This document shows positions 8,060 to 16,512 of a stretch of DNA of 62,431 nucleotides, piece by piece (position 1 is the first letter of the stretch; every line of letters begins with the position of its first letter). The translations under genes were made by a program, and so were the position numbers. The DNA is from Clostridiales bacterium (GTDB taxonomy: Bacteria; Bacillota; Clostridia; Saccharofermentanales; Saccharofermentanaceae). Location: NCBI GenBank assembly GCA_017509245.1, contig JAFWQC010000051.1:1-62431 (forward strand), written 5' to 3'. Under the pieces are notes generated by a model that did no database searches, was not told the origin of the DNA, and saw only the letters and a program-made list of their open reading frames with translations.

Positions 8060-9616
8060 ATGAAGAAGACTGCAGCAAGATCACCTGAAGAACAGCACAT
8101 AGCGCCGCAATACGGTTTCCGTAAGCTGCGTCCTTTGAAGATACCTAAAGCGGCATGGTTTGCGCTGCTTTTATCACTGATAATGGCAATTTCGCTGTTC
8201 GTGCTCTACGGGATCTCATTCAAGGGATCCGGCAGCGGAAACAAGACGCTTCTCATCTATTCGGACGGTACGGGTATTCCGGAAGTATCGCTGAGGAACT
8301 GCCTTGCGGCAGCCGGTTTCGGTTATGAGATCATTGAGCCGGGCAGTAAGAGCGGGAAGTCCGGAAATGTTTATGAACTGCCTTCAGGTTATTCCAATGA
8401 CCGCGTAGTTATCTGTGCGATCGGAAGCGACGCTTTTAAGGTCATGAACGACATCTTAAACTCCCGTGCAGGAAACGTTGAGGGCTTTGTTCTCATCAAT
8501 CCTGATTACCCCGGAAATGCTTCACTTGAAGGCTATACCGGTGATTATCCGGCAGTTCCGTGTGCCATATTCGGCTTTGACAACAAGGCAAAGGCTGCCA
8601 ATGAGCTGAGCGGCGCCCAGATGATCTTCGAGAAGATCTCAGGCGTCGATACAATGTACGGTCATTCAACTCAAAGAGGTAAGATATTCCCCTCAAAGGT
8701 TTATGTATCCCCTAATCAGATGAGATACCTGTCGCTTTCATCTTCGAAGTCCGGCACGGCAAAGCTCATGTATTCGCCTGCTTTCCAGAGTGAACTTGCC
8801 CAGTATCTCGGAACGACCTTCGGAAGAGGTTACTCGGCTGCAAGAGTCAATCTTTGGAATACTGTCCTTGTTTTCGCGGTATTCATGGCATTTGCATCGC
8901 TCGCATTGTTCCTGTTCATGGTGCCTGTCTCCGTTCCGGACAAGGGTTCAAGGGAACTTAAGGGCCGCGACAGCCTCGGCGCGATAATATTCCTGGGTAT
9001 CTCGGGCTGGATCGCACTTACGGGAGCTGTACTGTCATTTATTCCTAAGACGGTATTCCTTGCAAGATACATAGCTTTGTATTCACCGATCCTCATTATC
9101 TCCCTCATGGCTCTTGCCCAGATAAAGATAATAGCAAATAAAAAGATCGAATATGTCAGGAAAGACAACGGCCCAACGCTCTTTGCCGCATCGGTCCTCA
9201 TAGGCGTTGTCGAGATAATGATCATCGTGGCAACTGCGCTCAACATCACCAATTTTGAGAAGAAGTTCAAGGATAATTCCAACTGGATCACCACACTTCT
9301 CGTATTTGTACTGATGAGCCTTTCTGCGGTTGCTCTGGTCCTTGCGGATAAGAAATCCAGATTCTCAGGCCAGGGAGCGACGGCATATTTCGGAAGTCCG
9401 TTGTATTTTGCCGAAGGACTTATTCCTCCGGCAGTTCTTCTCATACTTGGCGCGATAAACGGCAATTTTGACCTGATCTTATCATCAGTGGCCGGTCTTG
9501 CACTCGGCATCCTGCCTTTTGTATGTGCCACACCGATCAAGAGAATATCGGACTTTTACGAGATCACGGGTCTTGTTTTCGGGCTCGTGGCGGCATTAGT
9601 CGTATTTGTTGCCTGA
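8060..9616 (+). CDS. Polytopic membrane protein of unknown function
   Basis: A 518-residue protein I do not recognise. A basic cytoplasmic N-terminus (about 30 residues) leads into a membrane helix (WFALLLSLIMAISLFVLYGI), then a roughly 210-residue extracytoplasmic domain (about 55-265). That domain begins with an alpha/beta pattern (TLLIYSDGTGIPEVSLRNCLAAAGFGYEII) and contains FVLINPDYPGNASLEGY. Some eight more membrane helices follow, up to the C-terminus (LVFGLVAALVVFVA). No catalytic triad could be confirmed. The gene starts two bases after the murC stop and so is probably translated with it, which hints at an envelope role. It ends before the L21 promoter. Confidence 0.7.
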   Translation: MKKTAARSPEEQHIAPQYGFRKLRPLKIPKAAWFALLLSLIMAISLFVLYGISFKGSGSGNKTLLIYSDGTGIPEVSLRNCLAAAGFGYEIIEPGSKSGKSGNVYELPSGYSNDRVVICAIGSDAFKVMNDILNSRAGNVEGFVLINPDYPGNASLEGYTGDYPAVPCAIFGFDNKAKAANELSGAQMIFEKISGVDTMYGHSTQRGKIFPSKVYVSPNQMRYLSLSSSKSGTAKLMYSPAFQSELAQYLGTTFGRGYSAARVNLWNTVLVFAVFMAFASLALFLFMVPVSVPDKGSRELKGRDSLGAIIFLGISGWIALTGAVLSFIPKTVFLARYIALYSPILIISLMALAQIKIIANKKIEYVRKDNGPTLFAASVLIGVVEIMIIVATALNITNFEKKFKDNSNWITTLLVFVLMSLSAVALVLADKKSRFSGQGATAYFGSPLYFAEGLIPPAVLLILGAINGNFDLILSSVAGLALGILPFVCATPIKRISDFYEITGLVFGLVAALVVFVA

Positions 9617-9656
9617 TACCGCACCTCGAAAAGATTATTTCCCCATATATTTATTA

Positions 9657-9685
9657 TTGACTTTGATCTGCCCGTGGTTTATTAT
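9657..9685 (+). promoter_or_regulatory. Ribosomal operon promoter (rplU)
   Basis: TTGACT and TATTAT are separated by 17 bases, a near-consensus vegetative promoter. Transcription would start near 9692, leaving a leader of about 92 bases before rplU. Confidence 0.85.
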
Positions 9686-9691
9686 ACGCGG

Positions 9692-9783
9692 GTGACCGCA
9701 TGCGACGGGCTTTTTTAAATGCGCAAATTTTTGGCGCTGCCTCGGGAAAATGCAGCGAGACTGGAAGAACAGGAGGAACGAAT
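9692..9783 (+). promoter_or_regulatory. Probable ribosomal protein L21 leader
   Basis: A leader of about 92 bases separates the promoter from rplU. It holds a T-run after GACGGGC and a hairpin with arms CGCTGC (9735-9740) and GCAGCG (9752-9757), then AGGAGG before the ATG. Firmicute rplU-prp-rpmA operons often carry a structured L21 leader thought to give feedback by the ribosomal protein. Assignment rests on position and folding, not on a model match. Confidence 0.55.
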
Positions 9784-10086
9784 ATGTACGCAGTTATCAA
9801 GACAGGCGGCAAGCAGTACAAAGTTTCTGTAGACGATGAGATCTTCGTTGAGAAGCTTGAAGGTGAGGCTGGCAGCCAGGTTACTTTCGAAGATGTACTT
9901 GCAGTATCCGATGACAACGGTATCGTAGCTGGTGATGTTAAGGCTACAGTTTCCGGCGAGATCGTAAAGCAGGGCAGAAATAAGAAGGTTATCGTCTCCA
10001 AGTACAAGGCTAAGAAGGGCTATCGTAGAAAGAACGGCCACAGACAGCCTTACACACGTGTACTTATCAAGGCTATCAACGTTTAA
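9784..10086 (+). CDS. rplU: Large ribosomal subunit protein bL21
   Basis: 50S ribosomal protein that binds 23S rRNA. The 100-residue product begins MYAVIKTGGKQYKV and contains the family's lysine-rich stretch around KVIVSKYKAKKGYRRKNGHRQPYT, which contacts RNA; the length is typical. The ATG at 9784 follows AGGAGG at good distance. An upstream in-frame extension runs back into the leader and was rejected. It is first in the rplU-prp-rpmA-obgE block. Confidence 0.98.
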   Translation: MYAVIKTGGKQYKVSVDDEIFVEKLEGEAGSQVTFEDVLAVSDDNGIVAGDVKATVSGEIVKQGRNKKVIVSKYKAKKGYRRKNGHRQPYTRVLIKAINV

Positions 10087-10104
10087 TCAAGGGCTTTTAA
10101 GCTT

Positions 10105-10476
10105 ATGATTTCCGTTATCGTCAACAGGGAAGGCTCTCGTATCTGTGCAATATATGCCAACGGGCATGCAGGTTACGATGATCCCGGCAGAGACATTATC
10201 TGCAGCGGAGTATCAACACTCCTTTTCACTGCGGCAAGTGCTTTGGAAGATATTTGCGGTTACGACAGCGAATCTTTTTTCCGTATCAGCAATGAAGGCA
10301 CAGAAGATGTCAACTTAAGGATAACGGTTCCCGACCAGGGAGACAGTGAGACCAGAGACAGGGCCCAGGTAATAATGAGGACTTGTGAGCTAGGTCTTAT
10401 CGGAATAGCAAGAGACTATAACGACGGCAAAAAGAAGTACGTAGAGATAATTAATTCGAGAACACCGGAGGTGTAA
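10105..10476 (+). CDS. prp: Ribosomal-processing cysteine protease Prp
   Basis: Protease that removes the N-terminal extension of ribosomal protein L27 in Firmicutes and relatives. The 123-residue protein has the His of the NGHAGYD motif (H21) and the Cys of DIICSGVS (C33), twelve residues apart as in studied Prp proteins (formerly YsxB). Its neighbour rpmA encodes an L27 with exactly the matching extension, NLQLFA. The gene starts 18 bases after rplU, and its stop is one base from the start of rpmA, so dosage of protease and substrate is coupled. Confidence 0.95.
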   Translation: MISVIVNREGSRICAIYANGHAGYDDPGRDIICSGVSTLLFTAASALEDICGYDSESFFRISNEGTEDVNLRITVPDQGDSETRDRAQVIMRTCELGLIGIARDYNDGKKKYVEIINSRTPEV

Positions 10477-10477
10477 G

Positions 10478-10759
10478 ATGATTAAGTTTAATTTACAGCT
10501 CTTCGCACATAAGAAGGGAATGGGTTCCACCAAGAACGGCCGTGAGTCCCAGTCCAAGAGATTAGGAGCGAAGAAAGGTGACGGACAGTCAGTTCTGGCC
10601 GGCAATATCCTTGTAAGACAGCGTGGTACTAAGATCCATCCCGGAACAAACGTAGGAATCGGATCTGACGATACACTTTTCGCTTTGATTGACGGTAAGG
10701 TCAAGTATGAGCGTATGGGCAAGGATAAGAAGCAGGTTAGCGTTTATCCTGTTGCCTGA
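10478..10759 (+). CDS. rpmA: Large ribosomal subunit protein bL27 with cleavable N-terminus
   Basis: 50S protein whose N-terminus reaches towards the peptidyl transferase centre. The 93-residue product opens with [10 protein letters not shown] and continues [14 protein letters not shown], the normal mature N-terminus. Established work in Staphylococcus aureus shows that such extensions are cut by Prp between Phe and Ala; the site here would be after F9. The remaining sequence ([23 protein letters not shown]) is typical. GGAGG lies seven bases before the ATG. A strong hairpin separates it from obgE. Confidence 0.98.
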   Translation: MIKFNLQLFAHKKGMGSTKNGRESQSKRLGAKKGDGQSVLAGNILVRQRGTKIHPGTNVGIGSDDTLFALIDGKVKYERMGKDKKQVSVYPVA

Positions 10760-10786
10760 TCACAGGTATTTGCAGTAGAAACCAAG

Positions 10787-10830
10787 AGTAGCAGTCTGTC
10801 GCATAATGGCGATCGGCTGCTATTGTTTTG
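10787..10830 (+). terminator. Long stem-loop between rpmA and obgE
   Basis: A 16-base arm (AGTAGCAGTCTGTCGC) and its near-complement (GCGATCGGCTGCTATT) enclose a six-base loop and are followed by a T-rich run. Two positions do not pair. It looks like a terminator, but obgE follows immediately and has no clear promoter of its own, so it may only weaken read-through or protect the upstream mRNA. Confidence 0.75.
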
Positions 10831-10842
10831 CAGGAGAATCAG

Positions 10843-12120
10843 ATGTTTATAGATCATTCAAAGATTTATGTTAAGGCCGGAGACGGCGGCAATGGCGCTC
10901 TCAGTTTTCATACCGAGAAGTATATTACCAATGGCGGACCTGACGGCGGCGACGGCGGTGACGGCGGTGACGTTATCCTTCAGGCTGCACAGAATCTGAC
11001 GAGCCTTCAAAACTTCAGATTCAAGCATAAGTTCATCGGCAATAACGGCGCCAAGGGCATGGGCAAGAAGATGTACGGCAAGCGCGGTGAAGACCTCATT
11101 ATCGGTGTTCCTGTCGGCACGGTCGTTAAAGACGTTACCACAGGCGAGATAATCGCGGATCTTACCGAACCCGGACAGAAGATTGTCGTTGCCAAGGGCG
11201 GCAAGGGCGGTCTCGGAAACATGCACTATGCCAATTCCGTAAGACAGGCTCCACAGTTTGCAACTCCCGGCACTGCGGGCGAGGAAAGGGAACTCTCGAT
11301 CGAGTTAAAGCTCATCGCTGACTGCGGCCTCGTAGGATTCCCGAATGCGGGCAAATCAACGCTCCTTTCTGTTCTTACGAGAGCCAAGCCGAAGATCGCT
11401 GATTATCCCTTCACGACATTGGAACCCGTTCTCGGTGTCGTAACAAAGGATGATTTCTCATATGTTATCGCCGATATTCCGGGCATCATCGAGAATGCCC
11501 ACGAAGGCGCAGGCTTAGGTCATGATTTCTTAAGACATATCGAGAGAACAAGGCTTCTCGTTCACGTTGTCGATCTGGCCGGAACTGACGGAAGAGATCC
11601 TATAGAGGATTTCAAGACGATCAACAACGAACTTGAGGAATTCAGCCTTGAACTCGCGTCAAGGCCCCAGATCGTTGTCGGAAACAAGTGCGACGGCGTA
11701 ACGGATGAGGATATCGACAAATTCGTTAAAGCCGTTAAAGACATGGGATATGAGGATGTTTATATCATCTCGGCTGCAGGTCAGATCGGCATTCAGGAGC
11801 TTGCCGACAAGATCACCGAAAGAGTATCCCAGCTTCCGCCCACTGTACTTCACGATATTGCTGACGGAAGCGAGAGAGTCTACACATTTGATGAAGGAAA
11901 GAAATATGACATCATCATCAATGAGGACGGCAATTTTGAAGTTACCGGCAAATGGATCACCAAGATATTCAACTCAACCAACTTCGGAGATACCGAATCA
12001 ACGAACTTCTTCCAGAGAACACTTGAGAATGAAGGCGTTTTCGAGGAACTCAAGAAGATGGGTGTTAAAGAGGGAGATACAGTCAAAGTTTGCGATCTTG
12101 AGTTCGATTATTATGACTAA
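10843..12120 (+). CDS. obgE: GTPase ObgE/CgtA
   Basis: Essential GTPase that binds the 50S subunit and is involved in ribosome assembly and stress control. The 425-residue protein shows all three domains: the glycine-rich Obg fold (about 1-157, with GGPDGGDGGDGGDV and KGGKGGLGN), the GTPase domain (G1 GFPNAGKST, G3 DIPGI, G4 NKCD) and a C-terminal OCT domain. ATG 10843 is chosen because AGGAG is seven bases upstream; an in-frame TTG upstream would overlap that site. It closes the ribosomal block, as in many Firmicutes. Confidence 0.97.
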   Translation: MFIDHSKIYVKAGDGGNGALSFHTEKYITNGGPDGGDGGDGGDVILQAAQNLTSLQNFRFKHKFIGNNGAKGMGKKMYGKRGEDLIIGVPVGTVVKDVTTGEIIADLTEPGQKIVVAKGGKGGLGNMHYANSVRQAPQFATPGTAGEERELSIELKLIADCGLVGFPNAGKSTLLSVLTRAKPKIADYPFTTLEPVLGVVTKDDFSYVIADIPGIIENAHEGAGLGHDFLRHIERTRLLVHVVDLAGTDGRDPIEDFKTINNELEEFSLELASRPQIVVGNKCDGVTDEDIDKFVKAVKDMGYEDVYIISAAGQIGIQELADKITERVSQLPPTVLHDIADGSERVYTFDEGKKYDIIINEDGNFEVTGKWITKIFNSTNFGDTESTNFFQRTLENEGVFEELKKMGVKEGDTVKVCDLEFDYYD

Positions 12121-12245
12121 GTTGCCATATTTTAAAGTTTTTGTTTACTGATTGTTAACAAAAGTTCCCTTATGGTGCCTTAATGCTAATGTATCCTTAC
12201 ATTGTAAGACGAGATAGCAATATTTTAGTTTTGAGTTTGTTTGTA

Positions 12246-12279
12246 AGATGCCGCATCCAATCCTGCGGCATCTTTTTTT
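12246..12279 (+). terminator. Terminator after obgE
   Basis: A perfect ten-base stem, AGATGCCGCA with TGCGGCATCT, has an eight-base loop and is followed by seven T. It is about 125 bases after the obgE stop, so the message has a long 3' end or the hairpin belongs to a small transcript from 12121-12245, where no clear promoter is visible. Confidence 0.92.
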
Positions 12280-12338
12280 GGAATTTTTCCCTCTGATAGA
12301 GTAAAATAGGTTTGAATTTTGGAATAAGAAGGTAATTT

Positions 12339-12800
12339 ATGGATTTCCTGCTTCAGATAATAACTAACAGGATCCTGGTCGTCGGTGTTGCTTCATGGTT
12401 TTTGGCCCAGGTCTTCAAGACGATCAGCAATTTCATATTAACAAAGAAGTTCAGCATCGAGAGATTGTTCGGTGACGGCGGAATGCCGAGCGGACATACT
12501 GCAACGGTCGTATCGGTCGCTGTAGCAACAGGTCTTTACGAAGGCTTTGATTCGGCAGTTTTCGCGATCGCGATGATACTTGCGATCGTCGTAATGCACG
12601 ATGCCATGAATGTCAGATATCAGGCAGGCAAACAGGCTGAGCTCCTTAATGTCATGGCAGAGATGTTCGAGAAGATCACGGGTGCCGATCTCCCCAACGA
12701 GGAGAAGCTCAAGGAACTTCTCGGCCATACTCCTTTGCAGGTTGCGGCCGGCTGTCTTTTAGGTGTTGCCACTGCAGTGATCATGTATCTTATTTTCTGA
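12339..12800 (+). CDS. Divergent PAP2 family (DUF212) membrane protein
   Basis: A 153-residue membrane protein of the divergent PAP2/acid phosphatase-like family (YuiD in Bacillus). The motif GGMPSGHTA recalls the PSGH phosphatase motif, and MHDAMNVRYQAGKQAELLN is typical of the family. About four membrane segments are present (start: ILVVGVASWFLAQVFK; end: AAGCLLGVATAVIMYLIF). A likely substrate is a lipid or polyprenyl phosphate, but this is unproven. AAGGT precedes the ATG. The next gene starts four bases after the stop. Confidence 0.9.
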   Translation: MDFLLQIITNRILVVGVASWFLAQVFKTISNFILTKKFSIERLFGDGGMPSGHTATVVSVAVATGLYEGFDSAVFAIAMILAIVVMHDAMNVRYQAGKQAELLNVMAEMFEKITGADLPNEEKLKELLGHTPLQVAAGCLLGVATAVIMYLIF

Positions 12801-12803
12801 TCC

Positions 12804-13493
12804 ATGATCACGGATTGGATATATCAGGAACTTATAAAGCTTCAGGATAAAGGTTACCGCGACTTGCAGATAACCATAATCCCTACGGTTCCTGCGGAGA
12901 GCATTATCGGCGTAAGGACTCCGGCACTCCGCAAAATGGCTAAGGACATTTCCAAAAGAGATGACGTGTCAGCGTTCCTGGGCGATCTTCCGCACAGGTA
13001 TTTCGAAGAGAACCAGCTTCATGCTTTTATCCTTTCCGGAATGAAGGATGCCGTAAGCGCGTTTGAACTCGTTGATAAGTTCCTCCCCTTTGTTGATAAC
13101 TGGGCGACCTGCGATCAGATGTCGCCGAAGGTTTTCGCAAAAAACAAAACGCTGCTCCTCGAATACGTTGATAAATGGATAAAATCAGATCTGACATACG
13201 TTAAGAGGTTTGCAATCGGCATGCTCATGGAGCATTTCCTGGATGAGGATTTCAAGACTTCTTATCTTACGAAGGTCTCGAAAATAAGATCTGACGAATA
13301 CTACGTCAACATGATGACCGCATGGTATTTTGCGACGGCGCTTGCAAAGCAGTACGATGCCGCATTGCCCTATATCGAAAAGCAGAAGCTCGACAAATGG
13401 ACACATAATAAATCGATCCAGAAAGCAGTCGAGAGCTACCGCATAACACCCGAACAGAAGGAATACCTGAAGACCTTAAGAAGAAAGGCGTGA
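12804..13493 (+). CDS. DNA alkylation repair protein (AlkD-like HEAT repeat)
   Basis: A 229-residue all-helical protein of the AlkC/AlkD family. Members of this family remove bulky or charged alkylated purines without flipping the base. The stretch GVRTPALRKMAKDI is the usual N-terminal signature, and FVDNWATCDQMSPKVF contains the Trp and Asp of the family's W-x3-D catalytic cleft. The gene is packed between a DUF212 gene and a PfkB kinase with gaps of three bases each, so it is part of a small operon. Substrate choice cannot be read from sequence. Confidence 0.88.
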   Translation: MITDWIYQELIKLQDKGYRDLQITIIPTVPAESIIGVRTPALRKMAKDISKRDDVSAFLGDLPHRYFEENQLHAFILSGMKDAVSAFELVDKFLPFVDNWATCDQMSPKVFAKNKTLLLEYVDKWIKSDLTYVKRFAIGMLMEHFLDEDFKTSYLTKVSKIRSDEYYVNMMTAWYFATALAKQYDAALPYIEKQKLDKWTHNKSIQKAVESYRITPEQKEYLKTLRRKA

Positions 13494-13496
13494 GCT

Positions 13497-14414
13497 ATGA
13501 TCTACACGGTTACCCTCAATCCCGCAATCGATGTCAGCCTTCATGTAAAAGACGGCCTTATGCCGGGAAGCGTCAACAAGTCTTACGGAATGAGGACTGA
13601 TCCGGGCGGCAAAGGCATCAATGTTTCCAAAGTCCTTAAGGTTCTGGATAAGAAGTCTGTCATATGCATGGGAATATGCGGTGATGACGGTGAGAATCTC
13701 AGGAACATGCTTGAATCTGATGGCTTTGAGGTTATCAGTGTCAGATATCCTTCAGGCAACACGAGGACAAACATCAAGATCTCCGGCGAGAATGGCGTGA
13801 CTACTGACATCAATGGTGACGGACCTTTATATGACAGTGCTTCTATTGAAAAGCTTAAGGCTTCGGTATCAGAAAGACTGGCAGCGGGAGACATCGTGGT
13901 CATCTCGGGAAGCGCACCTTCAGGTTCACCCTCTGATATCTATGCGGATCTCATAAAGACATTTAATGCCGTTCAGGGTGTAAGTGTAATACTCGATTGT
14001 TCAGGCAGGTATTTGAGGGAAGGGCTTAAGGCCGGACCTTATGCAATAAAGCCAAACTGCGAGGAGCTTGGCATAGACAGCGACTGTGCCATTGATGAAG
14101 CAGGAAAGATCGTTCTTGAATGTGGCACAACATGCCTTATATCAATGGGAAGCCGAGGTGCGGTTTTCGCGGACGGACAGAAGAATGTTTACTATTCAAG
14201 GGCAATAGATGTTAAGGTCAGCTGCACGACAGGCTGCGGAGATGCAATGACGGCAGGTCTTGCTTACGCACTCGATGAAGGAATGACTTCTGAAGATACA
14301 TTTAAGCTCTGTATGGCGCTTGCCGCCGCGGAAGCCGAGACGGAAGGCACGGATCCGCCGGTCAAAGAGCGCGTTTACGGACTCATCGGAGATGTCCCGA
14401 TTTGCGGCCAATAG
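13497..14414 (+). CDS. fruK: PfkB-family sugar kinase, likely 1-phosphofructokinase
   Basis: Phosphorylates a sugar phosphate, most likely fructose 1-phosphate to fructose 1,6-bisphosphate. The start MIYTVTLNPAIDVSLHV, the DPGGKGINVSKVLKVLD motif and the C-terminal nucleotide site place it in the FruK/LacC/PfkB branch. The anion-hole motif, usually GAGD, reads TTGCGDAMTAG, so Ala is replaced by Cys while the catalytic Asp is kept. No phosphotransferase permease or DeoR regulator lies nearby, so tagatose 6-phosphate kinase remains an alternative. The start is three bases past the AlkD-like gene. Confidence 0.85.
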   Translation: MIYTVTLNPAIDVSLHVKDGLMPGSVNKSYGMRTDPGGKGINVSKVLKVLDKKSVICMGICGDDGENLRNMLESDGFEVISVRYPSGNTRTNIKISGENGVTTDINGDGPLYDSASIEKLKASVSERLAAGDIVVISGSAPSGSPSDIYADLIKTFNAVQGVSVILDCSGRYLREGLKAGPYAIKPNCEELGIDSDCAIDEAGKIVLECGTTCLISMGSRGAVFADGQKNVYYSRAIDVKVSCTTGCGDAMTAGLAYALDEGMTSEDTFKLCMALAAAEAETEGTDPPVKERVYGLIGDVPICGQ

Positions 14415-14426
14415 CTTTAATCTGTA

Positions 14427-14455
14427 TTGCATTATCAGAACAAACGTTCTAGAAT
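14427..14455 (+). promoter_or_regulatory. uvrB promoter
   Basis: TTGCAT (14427-14432) and TAGAAT (14450-14455) are 17 bases apart. The spacer between them is almost wholly occupied by a LexA box. Confidence 0.8.
14437..14450 (+). promoter_or_regulatory. LexA (SOS) operator
   Basis: AGAACAAACGTTCT contains the Gram-positive SOS box GAAC-N4-GTTC with perfect half sites. It lies between the -35 and -10 boxes of the uvrB promoter, where bound LexA would block polymerase. UvrB is a classic SOS gene, which supports the call. Confidence 0.85.
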
Positions 14456-14493
14456 TAACTCAAAGATTTATTTGCGTCAGGAATACACGATAT

Positions 14494-16512
14494 ATGTTTA
14501 AGCTCAGATCCGATTTCAAGCCGTCGGGCGACCAGCCCGAAGCAATAAATGCTCTGGTACAGGGCATTAAGGAAGGCATGAGAGGCCAGACTCTGCTTGG
14601 CGTTACGGGTTCAGGCAAGACCTTTACAATGGCCAACATCATTGAGCGCGTTCAGCGCCCCACGCTTGTCCTGGCGCACAACAAGACCCTTGCCGGCCAG
14701 CTGTATGCTGAATTCAAGGAGTTGTTTCCTGAGAATGCCGTAGAATATTTCATCTCCTACTACGATTACTATCAGCCGGAAGCGTATATTGCGGCAACTG
14801 ATACGTATATCGAGAAGGATTCATCGATCAATGATGAGATCGACCGTATGCGCCACGAAGCCACAAAGTCGCTCCTTACAAGAGATGATGTCATAATCGT
14901 TGCTTCGGTTTCCTGCATTTACGGCATCGGTGAGAAAGAGGATTATCTCGCGTTAGCGCTCATGCTCGAGACAGGCCTTGAAGTACCGATGGATGTTGTT
15001 ATGGCAAAGCTCATCAACATGCAGTACACGCGCAATGACTTCGACCTTCAGAGAGGCTCATTCAGGAAGAAGGGCGATGTCATCGATATCTGGACTCCTG
15101 ATTCCGAGCATACGCTGACCAGGATCAGTTTCTTCGGTGATGAGATAGAGAAGATAAGCTATGTTGACGCCATCACGGGAAGAACTGAATTTTCAAAAGA
15201 TTATATTGAGCTGTTCCCGGCTTCACACTATGCCACAGGCAGGGCCAAGCTCAACAAGGCAATAGAACGCATCGAGGAAGAGCTTGAGGTAAGGCTCAAG
15301 GAACTTAGGGAAGCAGGTGACATGATCGCCGCATACAGGCTCGAGCAGCGTACCCGTTATGACGTTGATATGCTGCGTGAGACGGGCTTCTGCAAAGGCA
15401 TAGAGAATTACTCAAGGCACATAGCAGGAAGGGCAGAGGGAGAGCCTCCTTGCACATTGATGGACTTCTTCCCGGAAGATTTCCTTTTATTCATCGATGA
15501 GTCCCACCAGACCATTCCTCAGGTCGGTGCCATGTATAATGGAGACAGGTCGAGGAAGGAGATGCTCGTGCAATACGGCTTCAGACTTCCTTCAGCATTC
15601 GATAACAGACCTCTGAAGTTCAATGAGTTTGAGCAGCGTATGGGGCAGACCGTATTCGTAAGCGCTACGCCTGCGGATTATGAGAAGGAGCACAGCGAAC
15701 AGATAGTCGAGCAGATGATAAGACCTACAGGTCTTCTTGAGCCTGAGATCTTCGTGCGGCCCGTTGACGGTCAGATCGAGGATATACTTGCCGAGCTTAA
15801 AGAGCAGAAGAAGACAGGTGATAAGAGCCTTATCATGACGCTTACCAAGCGGATGGCAGAAGACCTTACGGACTTCCTTAAGAAGGAGAATATCAGGGTC
15901 ACTTATCTGCACTCTGACATCAAGGCCGTAGAGCGTATGCAGATATTGAATCAGCTGCGTAATGACGAGATAGACGTCATCGTCGGAATAAATCTTCTAA
16001 GAGAAGGTATCGACCTGCCGGAAGTGTCTTTGCTCATGATACTTGATGCCGACAAGGAAGGATTCTTAAGATCCGAGAGATCCCTTATCCAGATAATCGG
16101 AAGATGTGCGAGGAATGACCACGGAAGAGTTATACTTTATGCAGATGAAGTAACGGATTCCATGATGAATGCTGTTTCTGAGACTAACAGAAGAAGAGAC
16201 ATCCAGAAGAAGTTCAATGAGGAGCATAACATTACTCCGAGAACTATAAAGAAGGCTGTAAGAGATGTTTTCGATATCGTTGCCGAGAGCAGCAAGGATA
16301 CTTCTTCCGGAAAGGGAAGGGGCAAAGCTTCGAAGGGCATAGACCCTGCAAGGCTTGTTAACGAGGGCGTATCGGGCGGTACCGAGGAAGAGAACAATAA
16401 GCTTATCGATAAGCTTACAATAGAGATGACCAAGGCTGCCAAGGAGCTTGACTTTGAGAGGGCGGCTGAGATTAGAGACATAATCATTGAGCTTAAGGGG
16501 AAGAAGAAATGA
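14494..16512 (+). CDS. uvrB: Excinuclease ABC subunit B
   Basis: Damage-verifying helicase of nucleotide excision repair; it is loaded by UvrA and recruits UvrC. The 672-residue product has Walker A (GVTGSGKTFT), the DNA-clamping beta-hairpin (YYDYYQPEAYI), the DEAH-like box (LFIDESH), helicase motifs V/VI (GINLLREGIDLPE; QIIGRCARN) and the C-terminal UVR domain (IDKLTIEMTKAAKELDFERAAEIRD) that contacts UvrC. The ATG at 14494 lies downstream of the promoter and LexA box; a longer in-frame extension overlaps both and the fruK gene and is rejected. Its stop overlaps the dnaE start by the sequence ATGA. Confidence 0.97.
   Translation: MFKLRSDFKPSGDQPEAINALVQGIKEGMRGQTLLGVTGSGKTFTMANIIERVQRPTLVLAHNKTLAGQLYAEFKELFPENAVEYFISYYDYYQPEAYIAATDTYIEKDSSINDEIDRMRHEATKSLLTRDDVIIVASVSCIYGIGEKEDYLALALMLETGLEVPMDVVMAKLINMQYTRNDFDLQRGSFRKKGDVIDIWTPDSEHTLTRISFFGDEIEKISYVDAITGRTEFSKDYIELFPASHYATGRAKLNKAIERIEEELEVRLKELREAGDMIAAYRLEQRTRYDVDMLRETGFCKGIENYSRHIAGRAEGEPPCTLMDFFPEDFLLFIDESHQTIPQVGAMYNGDRSRKEMLVQYGFRLPSAFDNRPLKFNEFEQRMGQTVFVSATPADYEKEHSEQIVEQMIRPTGLLEPEIFVRPVDGQIEDILAELKEQKKTGDKSLIMTLTKRMAEDLTDFLKKENIRVTYLHSDIKAVERMQILNQLRNDEIDVIVGINLLREGIDLPEVSLLMILDADKEGFLRSERSLIQIIGRCARNDHGRVILYADEVTDSMMNAVSETNRRRDIQKKFNEEHNITPRTIKKAVRDVFDIVAESSKDTSSGKGRGKASKGIDPARLVNEGVSGGTEEENNKLIDKLTIEMTKAAKELDFERAAEIRDIIIELKGKKK

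Noticed and set aside
12121..12338. Small RNA or riboswitch after obgE
   Set aside because: Apart from the terminator hairpin and a weak TTGGAA-18-TAAAAT pair before the next gene, no promoter or known riboswitch core could be identified.
14320..14493. Extended N-terminus for uvrB
   Set aside because: It would cover the fruK 3' end, the promoter and the LexA box; UvrB proteins start near FKLRSDFKPSGDQP.
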